From Accumulibacter sp. (lineage in GTDB: Bacteria; Pseudomonadota; Gammaproteobacteria; Burkholderiales; Rhodocyclaceae): DNA of 64,000 nt. Below the pieces are notes generated by a model. That model did not search any database. It was not told the DNA's origin and saw only the letters and a program-made list of their open reading frames with translations. The position numbers and the translations under genes were made by a program. This document shows, piece by piece, positions 27,324-35,414 of the stretch (position 1 is the stretch's first letter; every line of letters starts with the position of its first letter). Location of the stretch: contig NZ_JAPUVI010000022.1 of assembly GCF_029255285.1 (NCBI RefSeq), positions 62,001 through 126,000 on the forward strand. The letters run 5' to 3'.

Positions 27324-30300
27324 GTGATCTTCACCTTTTACTCGTACAAGGGCGGCGTCGGCCGCTCGATGGCCATGGCCGGCGTCGCCTACCTGCTGGC
27401 GCGACGCGGGCTGAAAGTGCTGGCCATCGACTTCGACCTCGAAGCACCGGGGCTCGAGCGCTACTTCTTCGAGTCCGAACCGGCGGCGCGCGTACGCGAG
27501 CATCCCGGCCTGATGGACCTGATTCAGACCTACAAGCTCGCGCTGACCAGCGAGGCAGAGTTCGAGGCGGCACGCTTCAAGACGTGGTGGAACTTCGTCT
27601 ACGAAGCCATTCCCAGCCTTCCCGGCGGCGGCCGCGTCGACCTGATGACCGCCGGCCGACGCGAACCGCCCGCGGCGCTGCGCGATTACGCCTACGCCGT
27701 GCGCAGCTTCGACTGGCAGGATTTCTTCGACAACTGGCGCGGCGAGCGCTTTTTCGACTGGCTGCGCCGCCAGCTCGCCGAGGGCGAACGCGCCTACGAC
27801 GTGGTGCTGGTCGACAGCCGCACCGGCGTCACGGAGATGGGCGGCATCTGCGCCTACCAGCTCGCCGACGTGGCGATCATGCTCTGCGCGCCCAATCTGC
27901 AGAACATCGACGGCACGCTTGCGGTGGCCAACGATTTTCGCAGCGACGCGGTGATTGCCCTGCGCCGCGGTCGCCCGCTCGAAATTCTGGTCATCCCGGC
28001 GCGCCTCGAGGAAAACAACCCACGCTGCGAGGATTTCTTTCACGAGTTCGAGAGCAGGATCGGCAGCGAATTCCTGCCCGCCGCGCTGGCCGCCGCCGGC
28101 CTCGATCACCGCTCGCTGGCACTGCCTTACGATCCGCAGATCGCCGTCATCGAACGGCTGGTCGGCGAGGAAGACACGACGGCGCGCGCCGAGCAGGTCT
28201 TTCAGCGCCTGGCGCACGCGCTGACCCTGCTCGCCAGCCGCGACGGCAAGCTGCGCGATCTGCAGGCGCAGGCGCTGGCCGAGCTGCATGGCACGGAGGC
28301 CGCACCGGCGGCGCAGGTCGCCGACCCGACGCGTGCCTCGGCGGGCTACGACGTCTTGCTCGACTATCAGGGAAGAAACCAGCGCGCCGCGGCGGGCGAA
28401 CTGGCGAGACGGCTCGAGGCGGACGGACTGCGCGTCTGGTTCGACACGCCGCGCTTGGAAGCCGGGAGCAACTGGCCGGCGAGCCTGGAGCGTGCGCTCG
28501 AGGAAAGCGAGTGGCTGGTTTTCCTGGTCGGCCGCGAGGACGAGGCGGACGCCCTGCGCCGCGCCCGACTCGACCGGGCCAGGCGCCGCGGTCGGCCACG
28601 CCTCCTGCCGGTGATGGTGGACGACCCGCCAGCCTACGAACTGCTCGTCGACTACGGGCTGGACGACTTGCAGAGCGTCGCGCTGGGGCCTCTGCCGGGC
28701 AGCGATTCGGGCTACCGGGGACTGGTCGCCGCGCTGCGCGACAAGCGTGCGCCAGCCGCCGCGAAGCGCCTCGACGGCCCGCCGCCGCTGCCGTCCGACG
28801 ACTCCTCCGTCGCGCCGTATCCCGGCGGACGACCCTTTCGTGAAGACGAATCGGCTTTCTTCTTCGGCCGCGACGGCGAGATCGATGAACTCCTCGCCGC
28901 CCTCGACCGGCACGACGTGCTGCTGCTGCACGGCCCGGCCGGAGTGGGCAAGACTTCGCTGCTCATGGCCGGCCTGGCGCCGCGCCTGCGTCAATCTCCG
29001 GATCCGGCCAGGCTCCCGGCCTGGTCGGTGGAATACATCGACCTCGCCGCCGCCGGTGCTCTGGAACGCCTGGCGCGACGCGGCGGCGGCGACGACAGCC
29101 GGCCGCGCTTGCGCATTTTCGACAGCCTCGACAGCTTCCCCGAAACTGGCAGCTTCGCCGCGCGCGCCGAACGCTTCGCGCGCCTTGGCGAAACCCTGGG
29201 TGATGCCGGGCCACGGCAGAAACTCGTCCTCGTCTGGCGCGAAACGCTGGACGAAAGCGAGCGCCACGACGTGCTCGAAAGCTGGGGCGGTTCGACGATC
29301 GGCCAGGTGGCGCTCTACCCGCTGGGCTACGAGGCGCTCAGCGCGGCGATCCGCAAGCCCGCCGAGCGGCTGGGACACCTGTGCGAACCGGGACTGATCG
29401 AACGTCTGCTCGACTCCGCCGGCACGGGCGGCTCGGGTCAGGCCGCCGTGGCGCATGTCCAGCGGCTGTTGCCCAGCCTGTGGGCCGAGCGGCGCCGCGG
29501 TTGGCTGACCAACAAGGCGCTCGCGCAGGCGGGTGGCGTCGCCGGCGCGCTGCGCCGCGCGCTGCAGGAATTGCGCTCGACCCTCGACCCGACACAGAGC
29601 GCCGCCCTGCGTGCGCTCGTCTGCCATCTGCTCGACCTCGATCCCTCGCTGCGCCTGACTCCGCGCTGGTGCGCCTGGCGCGACCTGCGCACGCTGCCGG
29701 CGCTGGCGCCCGATCCGGTCGCCCTGCGCGACCGGCTGGCCGAAAGACACCTGCTCGAACTCTGGCGTCTGGGTCCGCTGCAGAACGATCCGGGTGGCGC
29801 CTGGTGCGCGCTGGCGAGCGGCAGCGCCGACGCCTACGAGAGCGACGAGTTTCTCGCCGACGCCGAATTCCTGCTCTGGCGCCGCCGCCTGGCCGCCCTC
29901 GTGGCAAGCTGGGATCCGGCGCGGCACGACGAAGAAGCGCTGTTGACCGGCGGCGCGCTGTCCGAAGCCGAGGACTTCGCGGCCAGCCATGGCGCCCAAC
30001 TGACGGCACGGGAAAGCGACTTCATCGCCGCCTCGCTCGCCTTGCGCGAAGAGCGCGCCGCGCAGATCCGGCAGCGCGAAAGCGAACGCCTGGAAACGGA
30101 ACGGATCCGCGCGGCAATCGAAGAAGCCGAGCGCGAACGCGACCGCGCGCTGGCCGAGAGCCGGCGCGCCGATGCCATGGCGGCCACGGCAAGGCAGCGC
30201 GCGCGCTGGGCGATCGGTCTGATGCTCCTGAGCGTGCTCGCCTTCGGCCTGGTCATCTGGTTCTACGGCGAATCCAGCAGACAGCGGGCGGAAGTAAGAC

Positions 30301-32567
30301 TCGGCAACGCCACCAGCCTCGTGCGGGGCCATGCCGACAACGATCCGACGGCCAGCGCCCTGGCGCTGGCGGAAGTCCTGGCCGATCCGCGGGCCTCCGA
30401 GGTCGCCTGGCGGGCGCACTTCGACTTTGCGGGCCGGAATCTCCACTTTGCCACGCGGCTGCATCGCGCTCCGGTCAACCATGTCGCCTTCAGCCCCGAC
30501 GGAGAGTTGATCGCCAGTGCCTCGCGCGATGCGACGGCGCGCCTCTGGCGGGGCGACGGCGGGCCGCCGCACGAACTCAAAGGCCATGCCGACTGGGTCT
30601 ATCAGACGAGCTTCAGCCCCGACGGGCAACTGGTCGCCAGCGCATCGCGCGACGGCACGGCGCGGCTGTGGCGGCGCGACGGCACGGCGCTCGCCAAACT
30701 CGAGGGCCACGCGGGCTGGGTCAGGCAGGTCGCTTTCAGTCCCGACGGACAGTCGCTCGCCACCGCCTCGGACGACGGAACAGCCCGCCTGTGGCGGCTC
30801 GACGGCAGCCCGCTCGCCACCCTGGAGGGCCATCGCGGACCGATCAACCATCTCGGCTTCAGCCCCGACGGCCGCCTGCTCGCCACCGCCTCGGACGACG
30901 GCACAGCCCGCCTGTGGCATGGCAACGGCACCCTTCAGGCCGAGCTGAAGGGCGATGGCCGACCGGTCAACCACGTCGCCTTCAGCCCCGACGGGAGTCT
31001 GCTCGCCACCGCCTCGGCCAACGGCGGAGTGCGGCTGTGGACGACAGCCGGCAGCCTGGTGGCCGAACTCGAGGGTCATCGCGCCTGGGTCTACCGCGTC
31101 ACCTTCAGTCCCGACGGCGAGCGGCTCGTCAGCGCTTCGGCCGACCGCACGGCGCGTCTGTGGGATCGCCGCGGCCGCCCGCTGGCCGAACTCAAGGGCC
31201 ATGCGGGCTGGGTCACCCATGCCACCTTCAGCCCGGACGGACAGACGCTGCTCACCACCTCGGCCGACCGCACGGCTCGCCTGTGGCAGCCCGACGGCAC
31301 GCTGCTGGCGGTGCTCGAGGGTCATGGCGACTGGGTCACGCACGCCGCTTTTCACCCCGACGGCCGGTCGCTGGCGACCGCTTCGGACGATGGCACGCTG
31401 CGCCTCTGGCGGCTCGACGGCACACTGCTGGTCAAACTCGAGAGCTACGGCAATCGGGTCCGGCAAGTCGCCTTCAGCCCCGACGGCCGCTTACTCGCCA
31501 CGGCCTCGCGCGACGGTGCGGCGCGCCTGTGGCGGCGCGACGGCACCCTCGTCGGCCAGCTTGCCGGCCACGGTGAAGCGGTCGTACAGGTCGCCTTCAG
31601 CTCCGACGGCGAAACGATCGCCAGCGTGCCGGAGAACGGCGCGCCACGGCTGTGGCGGCGCGACGGCACGCCCTTCGCCGAACTCGCGGGTCACAGCGCC
31701 GCCGTTGGGCGTCTCGTCTTCAGCCCCGACGGCGAGACGATCGCCACCGCCTCCTTCGACGGCTCGGCCCGCCTGTGGCGACGCGACGGCACGCCGCTCG
31801 CCGTTCTCCAGGGGCACGGCGACGTCGTGTCGGACATCGTCTTCAGCCCGGACGGCCAGACGATCGCCAGCGCGTCGGACGACGCCACGGCACGCTTGTG
31901 GCAGCGCGACGGTACGCCGGTCGCCAGGCTCGCGGGCCACGGCGACGCGGTCGCCAGCGTCGCCTTCAGCCCCGACGGGCAGACGATCGCCAGCGCGTCG
32001 TTCGACGGCACGGCGCGCCTGTGGCGGCGCGACGGCACGCCACAGGCCGAGCTCAAGGGCCACCGCGGGTCGGTCTGGGAGGTCGTCTTCAGCCCCGACG
32101 GGCAGGCGCTCGCCACCGCCTCGGAAGATGGCACGGCACGCCTCTGGCGCCGCGACGGCACGCCGCTGGCCGAACTCAAGGGCCACAGCGACTGGGTCAC
32201 TCACCTGGCCTTCAGCCACAATGGCCGGTGGCTCGCCACCGCTTCGCGCGACGGTACGGCCCGCCTGTCGCGGCGCGACGGCACCCTGCTCGCCGAACTC
32301 GAGGGCCATGGCGGCTATGTCAATTACGTCGCTTTCAGCCCCGACGATCAATGGCTCGCCACCGCTTCGGACGACGGCACGGCGCGCGTCTGGCCGGTTT
32401 CGAGTGGCGCCTTCATCGAGCGCGTACGCGCCGTCGCGCAGCCCTGCCTGCGGCCCGAGCAGCGTCGCTTCTTCTTCCTCGAGGACGCCGCGAGCGCGGA
32501 GCAGAAGTCCAACGCCTGCCTGCTGGCGACCGGGCGCGACGGCGCCGGAATGCGGCCAGCGAACTGA
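27324..32567 (+). CDS. Giant ParA-like/TIR/STAND/WD40 protein, putative conflict or immune sensor
   Basis: A 1747-residue protein read from a GTG. Residues 1 to about 290 are a MinD/ParA-like P-loop domain with KGGVGRS at 9-15, VLAIDFDLEAPGLE and LVDSRTG. About 340-475 is TIR-like (DVLLDYQG, LRVWFD, LEAGSNWPASLERALEES). About 497-800 is a STAND-type NTPase, starting PYPGGRPF and FFFGRDGEIDELL, with Walker A GPAGVGKTS at 537-545. A charged helical stretch (about 895-955) and one membrane helix (about 961-983) follow, then 16 WD40 repeats (1048-1703) and a tail with FFFLEDAASAEQK. Known TIR-STAND proteins detect invasion and deplete NAD; that role is an inference here. With one membrane helix the effector and propeller halves would lie on opposite sides. 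The DUF4062 gene is 6 bp upstream. Confidence 0.88.
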   Translation: MIFTFYSYKGGVGRSMAMAGVAYLLARRGLKVLAIDFDLEAPGLERYFFESEPAARVREHPGLMDLIQTYKLALTSEAEFEAARFKTWWNFVYEAIPSLPGGGRVDLMTAGRREPPAALRDYAYAVRSFDWQDFFDNWRGERFFDWLRRQLAEGERAYDVVLVDSRTGVTEMGGICAYQLADVAIMLCAPNLQNIDGTLAVANDFRSDAVIALRRGRPLEILVIPARLEENNPRCEDFFHEFESRIGSEFLPAALAAAGLDHRSLALPYDPQIAVIERLVGEEDTTARAEQVFQRLAHALTLLASRDGKLRDLQAQALAELHGTEAAPAAQVADPTRASAGYDVLLDYQGRNQRAAAGELARRLEADGLRVWFDTPRLEAGSNWPASLERALEESEWLVFLVGREDEADALRRARLDRARRRGRPRLLPVMVDDPPAYELLVDYGLDDLQSVALGPLPGSDSGYRGLVAALRDKRAPAAAKRLDGPPPLPSDDSSVAPYPGGRPFREDESAFFFGRDGEIDELLAALDRHDVLLLHGPAGVGKTSLLMAGLAPRLRQSPDPARLPAWSVEYIDLAAAGALERLARRGGGDDSRPRLRIFDSLDSFPETGSFAARAERFARLGETLGDAGPRQKLVLVWRETLDESERHDVLESWGGSTIGQVALYPLGYEALSAAIRKPAERLGHLCEPGLIERLLDSAGTGGSGQAAVAHVQRLLPSLWAERRRGWLTNKALAQAGGVAGALRRALQELRSTLDPTQSAALRALVCHLLDLDPSLRLTPRWCAWRDLRTLPALAPDPVALRDRLAERHLLELWRLGPLQNDPGGAWCALASGSADAYESDEFLADAEFLLWRRRLAALVASWDPARHDEEALLTGGALSEAEDFAASHGAQLTARESDFIAASLALREERAAQIRQRESERLETERIRAAIEEAERERDRALAESRRADAMAATARQRARWAIGLMLLSVLAFGLVIWFYGESSRQRAEVRLGNATSLVRGHADNDPTASALALAEVLADPRASEVAWRAHFDFAGRNLHFATRLHRAPVNHVAFSPDGELIASASRDATARLWRGDGGPPHELKGHADWVYQTSFSPDGQLVASASRDGTARLWRRDGTALAKLEGHAGWVRQVAFSPDGQSLATASDDGTARLWRLDGSPLATLEGHRGPINHLGFSPDGRLLATASDDGTARLWHGNGTLQAELKGDGRPVNHVAFSPDGSLLATASANGGVRLWTTAGSLVAELEGHRAWVYRVTFSPDGERLVSASADRTARLWDRRGRPLAELKGHAGWVTHATFSPDGQTLLTTSADRTARLWQPDGTLLAVLEGHGDWVTHAAFHPDGRSLATASDDGTLRLWRLDGTLLVKLESYGNRVRQVAFSPDGRLLATASRDGAARLWRRDGTLVGQLAGHGEAVVQVAFSSDGETIASVPENGAPRLWRRDGTPFAELAGHSAAVGRLVFSPDGETIATASFDGSARLWRRDGTPLAVLQGHGDVVSDIVFSPDGQTIASASDDATARLWQRDGTPVARLAGHGDAVASVAFSPDGQTIASASFDGTARLWRRDGTPQAELKGHRGSVWEVVFSPDGQALATASEDGTARLWRRDGTPLAELKGHSDWVTHLAFSHNGRWLATASRDGTARLSRRDGTLLAELEGHGGYVNYVAFSPDDQWLATASDDGTARVWPVSSGAFIERVRAVAQPCLRPEQRRFFFLEDAASAEQKSNACLLATGRDGAGMRPAN
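30465..32432 (+). repeat. Sixteen in-frame 123-bp repeats coding WD40 blades
   Basis: Sixteen consecutive units of exactly 123 bp (41 residues), in phase throughout, inside the STAND gene. The consensus is V..VAFSPDG..(L/I)A(T/S)AS.DGTARLWRRDGT.LAEL.GH. Units differ mainly at the first four and the 12th-14th positions, while TARLW is nearly fixed. Sixteen blades would make two propellers, for example of seven to nine blades each. No unit has an insertion or deletion. Units 5, 8 and 10 depart most from the consensus. Confidence 0.95.
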
Positions 32568-32637
32568 TTTCATTCACGTCGTGTATTGACGGGCCCAGCT
32601 CTCGGCGACGGGAGCCCTACTCCATTCCCGCGGCGGT

Positions 32638-33675
32638 TCAGCCCGTGTGTCTCGGAGCAACGGCGCGCAGCCACATGCGCTCGACTTGTTCGGTCATGTT
32701 TTTCGGCAGCAGTTCGACTTCCCGATGACTGTTGGCGTAGACCCGGAACAATTCGTCCGCAAAAGCCTGACCGATCTCTTGCATATCGGAGAAGTCCAAG
32801 ATCACGCTTCTAAACCTGTCAAATCGCGCAATCAGACGTTTGGCCTGAGAGCGAGAAACCAACTGTTCGTCGCCAAATCTGGCCAACTTCATCGGAACGA
32901 CAGTCTTCGAGAAATCGTAGTCCTCGGGGGCGTTTGTGTACTCCGCGTACACCTCTCCGGCGGTCCTGAGCGAAGTCAGTGAGATGCGCATGAAGACGGC
33001 AGTGCCGTTTGGAAAGATTCCCGGCACCTCTTGCAGCCAATCGCGCGGTGATCTTGCTGCGTGGTCGAACTGCAGTCCGTTAGCGTTGATCGCGAAGAAG
33101 TCGAACATTCTGGAAGTGAAAAACACTCTCTCCCCCGTATGTTTGGCCGGATCCGTCGTAAGTTTTCCTTTTGCCAGTTCAAAAAGCGCCTGCCTCATGT
33201 CCGGCAGCCCTAAAGCATCGGTAATCCTGGCAAAGATGCCTACTCCGTCATCGGAAACGATGATTCTCAGCGCGCTTTCGTCCTGACTGACCCAAATGAA
33301 GACGGACTCGCCGCCCGAGTGGTCAATTGCGTTGTTGACCATTTCAGTGAACCCGTGGCCAGCGATACTCTGTATGTTTGGTGCCAGATTGAAGTACGGT
33401 CTGAAGTCCCGTTCCCAAGCGACATGCTCTTCAAGGCCTGACAGCAGATAGAGGCGCGACAGCCGGCGCTTGTGCCCCGGGCTGAAAACCGGGTGAGTGG
33501 ACGGGCCGCTGCGGGCAATCCAGCCATCTCGTTCAAGGCGCTGGACGTACCTATTGGCGGCTACACGCGAGATGCCAAGGCGATCGACGTAGTGCCGCGT
33601 AAGGTCTCGTGGGTGCTCGGCGACGTCCTTCGTGACCGTGCGGACAAGTTCATCGAAACGAGAAGGCTTAGCCAT
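32638..33675 (-). CDS. Winged-helix / GHKL ATPase / STAS-like (DUF4325) protein
   Basis: A 345-residue cytoplasmic protein. Residues 1-65 look like a winged helix-turn-helix (VDRLGISRVAANRYVQRLERDGWI). About 95-235 is a GHKL ATPase domain with N-box FTEMVNNAIDHSG (109-121) and G1 box DDGVGIF (142-148). About 265-345 resembles the STAS-like DUF4325 domain (VILDFSDMQEIGQAFADELF). There is no phospho-acceptor histidine domain, so this is more like an anti-sigma or switch ATPase fused with its STAS partner and a DNA-binding domain. It converges on the STAND gene 70 bp away. Base composition is AT-richer than its left neighbours, suggesting separate acquisition. Its role in the locus is unknown; transcriptional control is plausible. 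Confidence 0.82.
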   Translation of the reverse strand: MAKPSRFDELVRTVTKDVAEHPRDLTRHYVDRLGISRVAANRYVQRLERDGWIARSGPSTHPVFSPGHKRRLSRLYLLSGLEEHVAWERDFRPYFNLAPNIQSIAGHGFTEMVNNAIDHSGGESVFIWVSQDESALRIIVSDDGVGIFARITDALGLPDMRQALFELAKGKLTTDPAKHTGERVFFTSRMFDFFAINANGLQFDHAARSPRDWLQEVPGIFPNGTAVFMRISLTSLRTAGEVYAEYTNAPEDYDFSKTVVPMKLARFGDEQLVSRSQAKRLIARFDRFRSVILDFSDMQEIGQAFADELFRVYANSHREVELLPKNMTEQVERMWLRAVAPRHTG

Positions 33676-33754
33676 CGCAGAGGGTTGTTAATCAAGACCC
33701 CTACGATTGTAAACTTAAGCCATGATTGCTGTAAACTATTCTTCCGTCTAGGGT

Positions 33755-33905
33755 GGGGATGCCGAGCGCCCCAACGGCAGCCCGCCGCTGGCCGACCCGC
33801 GCCACGTCTTCTTCCTCGAGGATGCGGCGAACACGGAGCAGAAGGCCCAAGGACTGCCTGCTGGCGGCCGGGCGCAGCAGCGTGGGAATGCGGCTAGCCA
33901 ACTGA
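33755..33905 (+). pseudogene. Frameshifted remnant of the 3' end of a second STAND-type gene
   Basis: This stretch codes GDAERPNGSPPLADPRHVFFLEDAAN-TEQK and then, after one extra base near 33846, KDCLLAAGRSSVGMRLAN and a stop at 33903-33905. It matches the tail of the STAND/WD40 gene (FFFLEDAASAEQK, then ACLLATGRDGAGMRPAN) in order and spacing, including the last codons. The 5' boundary falls at an AT-rich junction near 33750. It is too diverged to be a recent copy and is not expressed as one frame. It implies that a paralogous gene once ended here. Confidence 0.8.
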
Positions 33906-33982
33906 TCGGCAAAGAAGAAGCAAAAGAAACGACACGGACTGAACTCTAGGTCGCCCCTGGCAGAACAGACTTTGAGGGAAGC

Positions 33983-35122
33983 TCAGAACTCCGGGCGGAA
34001 GAGATTCAACTCATCATAGACCGCTAACGTCTTCTGAAAAACGATCCGGCTGTCGAACTCCCTGAGTACCTTGCTGCGGCCAGCTTGACCCATTCGCTCG
34101 CGGGTTAACGGTTCGCAGCAAAGGCGGCGAATGGCGATCGCCAAAGCCGCGGCATTCTTGACTGGAACCAGCAGCCCATTGACCTCATGCTCGACAATCT
34201 CCCGACAGCCGGGCACATCGGTGGCAACGAGGGGAAGCCCACAGGCCGCAGCCTCCACGAGACTACGAGGTACACCTTCACCATAACTCGGAAGGACTGC
34301 GATGTCAGCTCGGGCGAGCAGAGACGGCATATCCTTAACGTGACCCATTAACGTCACGCTTCCTTCCTGACGCCACTCCGCAAGCTGCTGAGCTGAAACT
34401 GAGCTTGGGTTACCGGCATCCATGTCGCCCGCGATCAAGAATTCCGCCGCAACGCCTTCATCTCGAAGCCGTCGAGCTGCGGTAACATATTCCCCCAAGC
34501 CTTTTTCCCAGAGCAAGCGTGAGGCAAGTACGACCCTCAGCAAGTCCGAACGCTCAGGTCGAGCGATTGGTTGGAAACGCGCTGTATCGACGCCTGAACC
34601 TCGGATCAGACGAATCCGCCCCTTGTCGATTACCCTTGCCTGCTCGAAAATCGCTTGATCGTCCGGGTTCTGCAGGATCAAGAGAGTATTGCCACCACTG
34701 AGGGCGAGGCGTAGCAATTTCCGCACTGGAGGACGAAGCAGGCGTGCTCGCAGGCTGTCACTTGTAAAGACATGCCCAAGGCCAGTAACGGCGTTGATCT
34801 GGCCGCGAATACCGAGCGAGCGAGCAACCAACGCACCGTAGACCACGCACTTCAGAGTGAAATGGTGTACGAGATCGGGGCGTTGTTGCGCGTATATACG
34901 ACGAATCTGATCAAGCAAGTGCAACTCCCGCACCGGATTGAGACTACGCCTTTCCATCGGCACCGTCAGCGCCTGGAACCCCGCAGCCTGTAACTCGACG
35001 ACATACGAGCCTGGTGGCGAAAGCATCACCACCTCATGACCACACTCCCGAAGGTAGCGCGCCAAAGGTAAACGAAAATTGTAGAGATACCAATCAGTGT
35101 TGGCGAAGAAGAGAATTTTCAT
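33983..35122 (-). CDS. Glycosyltransferase family 4, exopolysaccharide/O-antigen
   Basis: A 379-residue GT-B fold glycosyltransferase. The N-terminal acceptor-binding half begins ILFFANTDWYLYNFRLPLARYLRECGHEV. The C-terminal half has the donor-binding EX7E region within SYGEGVPRSLVEAAACGLPLVATDVPGCREIV. This N-terminus is typical of galactosyl/N-acetylgalactosaminyl transferases of the PglA/WbnE-like group, but the sugar cannot be told. It is the last gene of the minus-strand polysaccharide cluster. Base composition here is clearly AT-richer than the chromosome to the left. The cytoplasmic face of the inner membrane is the expected site. Confidence 0.9.
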   Translation of the reverse strand: MKILFFANTDWYLYNFRLPLARYLRECGHEVVMLSPPGSYVVELQAAGFQALTVPMERRSLNPVRELHLLDQIRRIYAQQRPDLVHHFTLKCVVYGALVARSLGIRGQINAVTGLGHVFTSDSLRARLLRPPVRKLLRLALSGGNTLLILQNPDDQAIFEQARVIDKGRIRLIRGSGVDTARFQPIARPERSDLLRVVLASRLLWEKGLGEYVTAARRLRDEGVAAEFLIAGDMDAGNPSSVSAQQLAEWRQEGSVTLMGHVKDMPSLLARADIAVLPSYGEGVPRSLVEAAACGLPLVATDVPGCREIVEHEVNGLLVPVKNAAALAIAIRRLCCEPLTRERMGQAGRSKVLREFDSRIVFQKTLAVYDELNLFRPEF

Positions 35123-35414
35123 TGTCCATATTCTTCGAACTGAAAGGAAATAAATTAGCTTGTATTGACGAAAACAATCTCTCTTCGAGCATCAACATTT
35201 CGCTCTTTAAAGAGAGCGCAGCGAACGCGAAATCGCGAGTCCGGCGCCCTCAATCGCAAAAGCATGATAACCAGCAACACAATAGCGCGTCAACCACAAC
35301 CTCTCATATTTTAATCGAGCCGAAAAACACCTTAATCGTAGCATATCGATCGATACGGCCAACATGAATCTATAGCGCATCATGTGAAATCTACCGTCAA
35401 GAGTCGAAACTTCA

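Noticed and set aside
26889-31466. A 1525-codon open frame on the minus strand opposite the DUF4062 and STAND genes
   Set aside because: It is antisense to two well-supported genes, has no domain likeness, and is explained by GC-rich codon bias plus the 123-bp repeat.
30465-32432. CRISPR-like regular repeat spacing
   Set aside because: The repeats are in-frame coding units without spacers, and translate to WD40 blades.
30955-32589. A second long plus-strand frame through the WD40 array
   Set aside because: It is a repeat-driven shadow of the WD40 frame, with low-complexity Arg/Ser/Pro content and no domain.
35014-35367. A 117-codon plus-strand frame between the glycosyltransferase and CapK-like genes
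   Set aside because: It overlaps the start of the minus-strand glycosyltransferase and has no recognisable domain; likely a chance frame.
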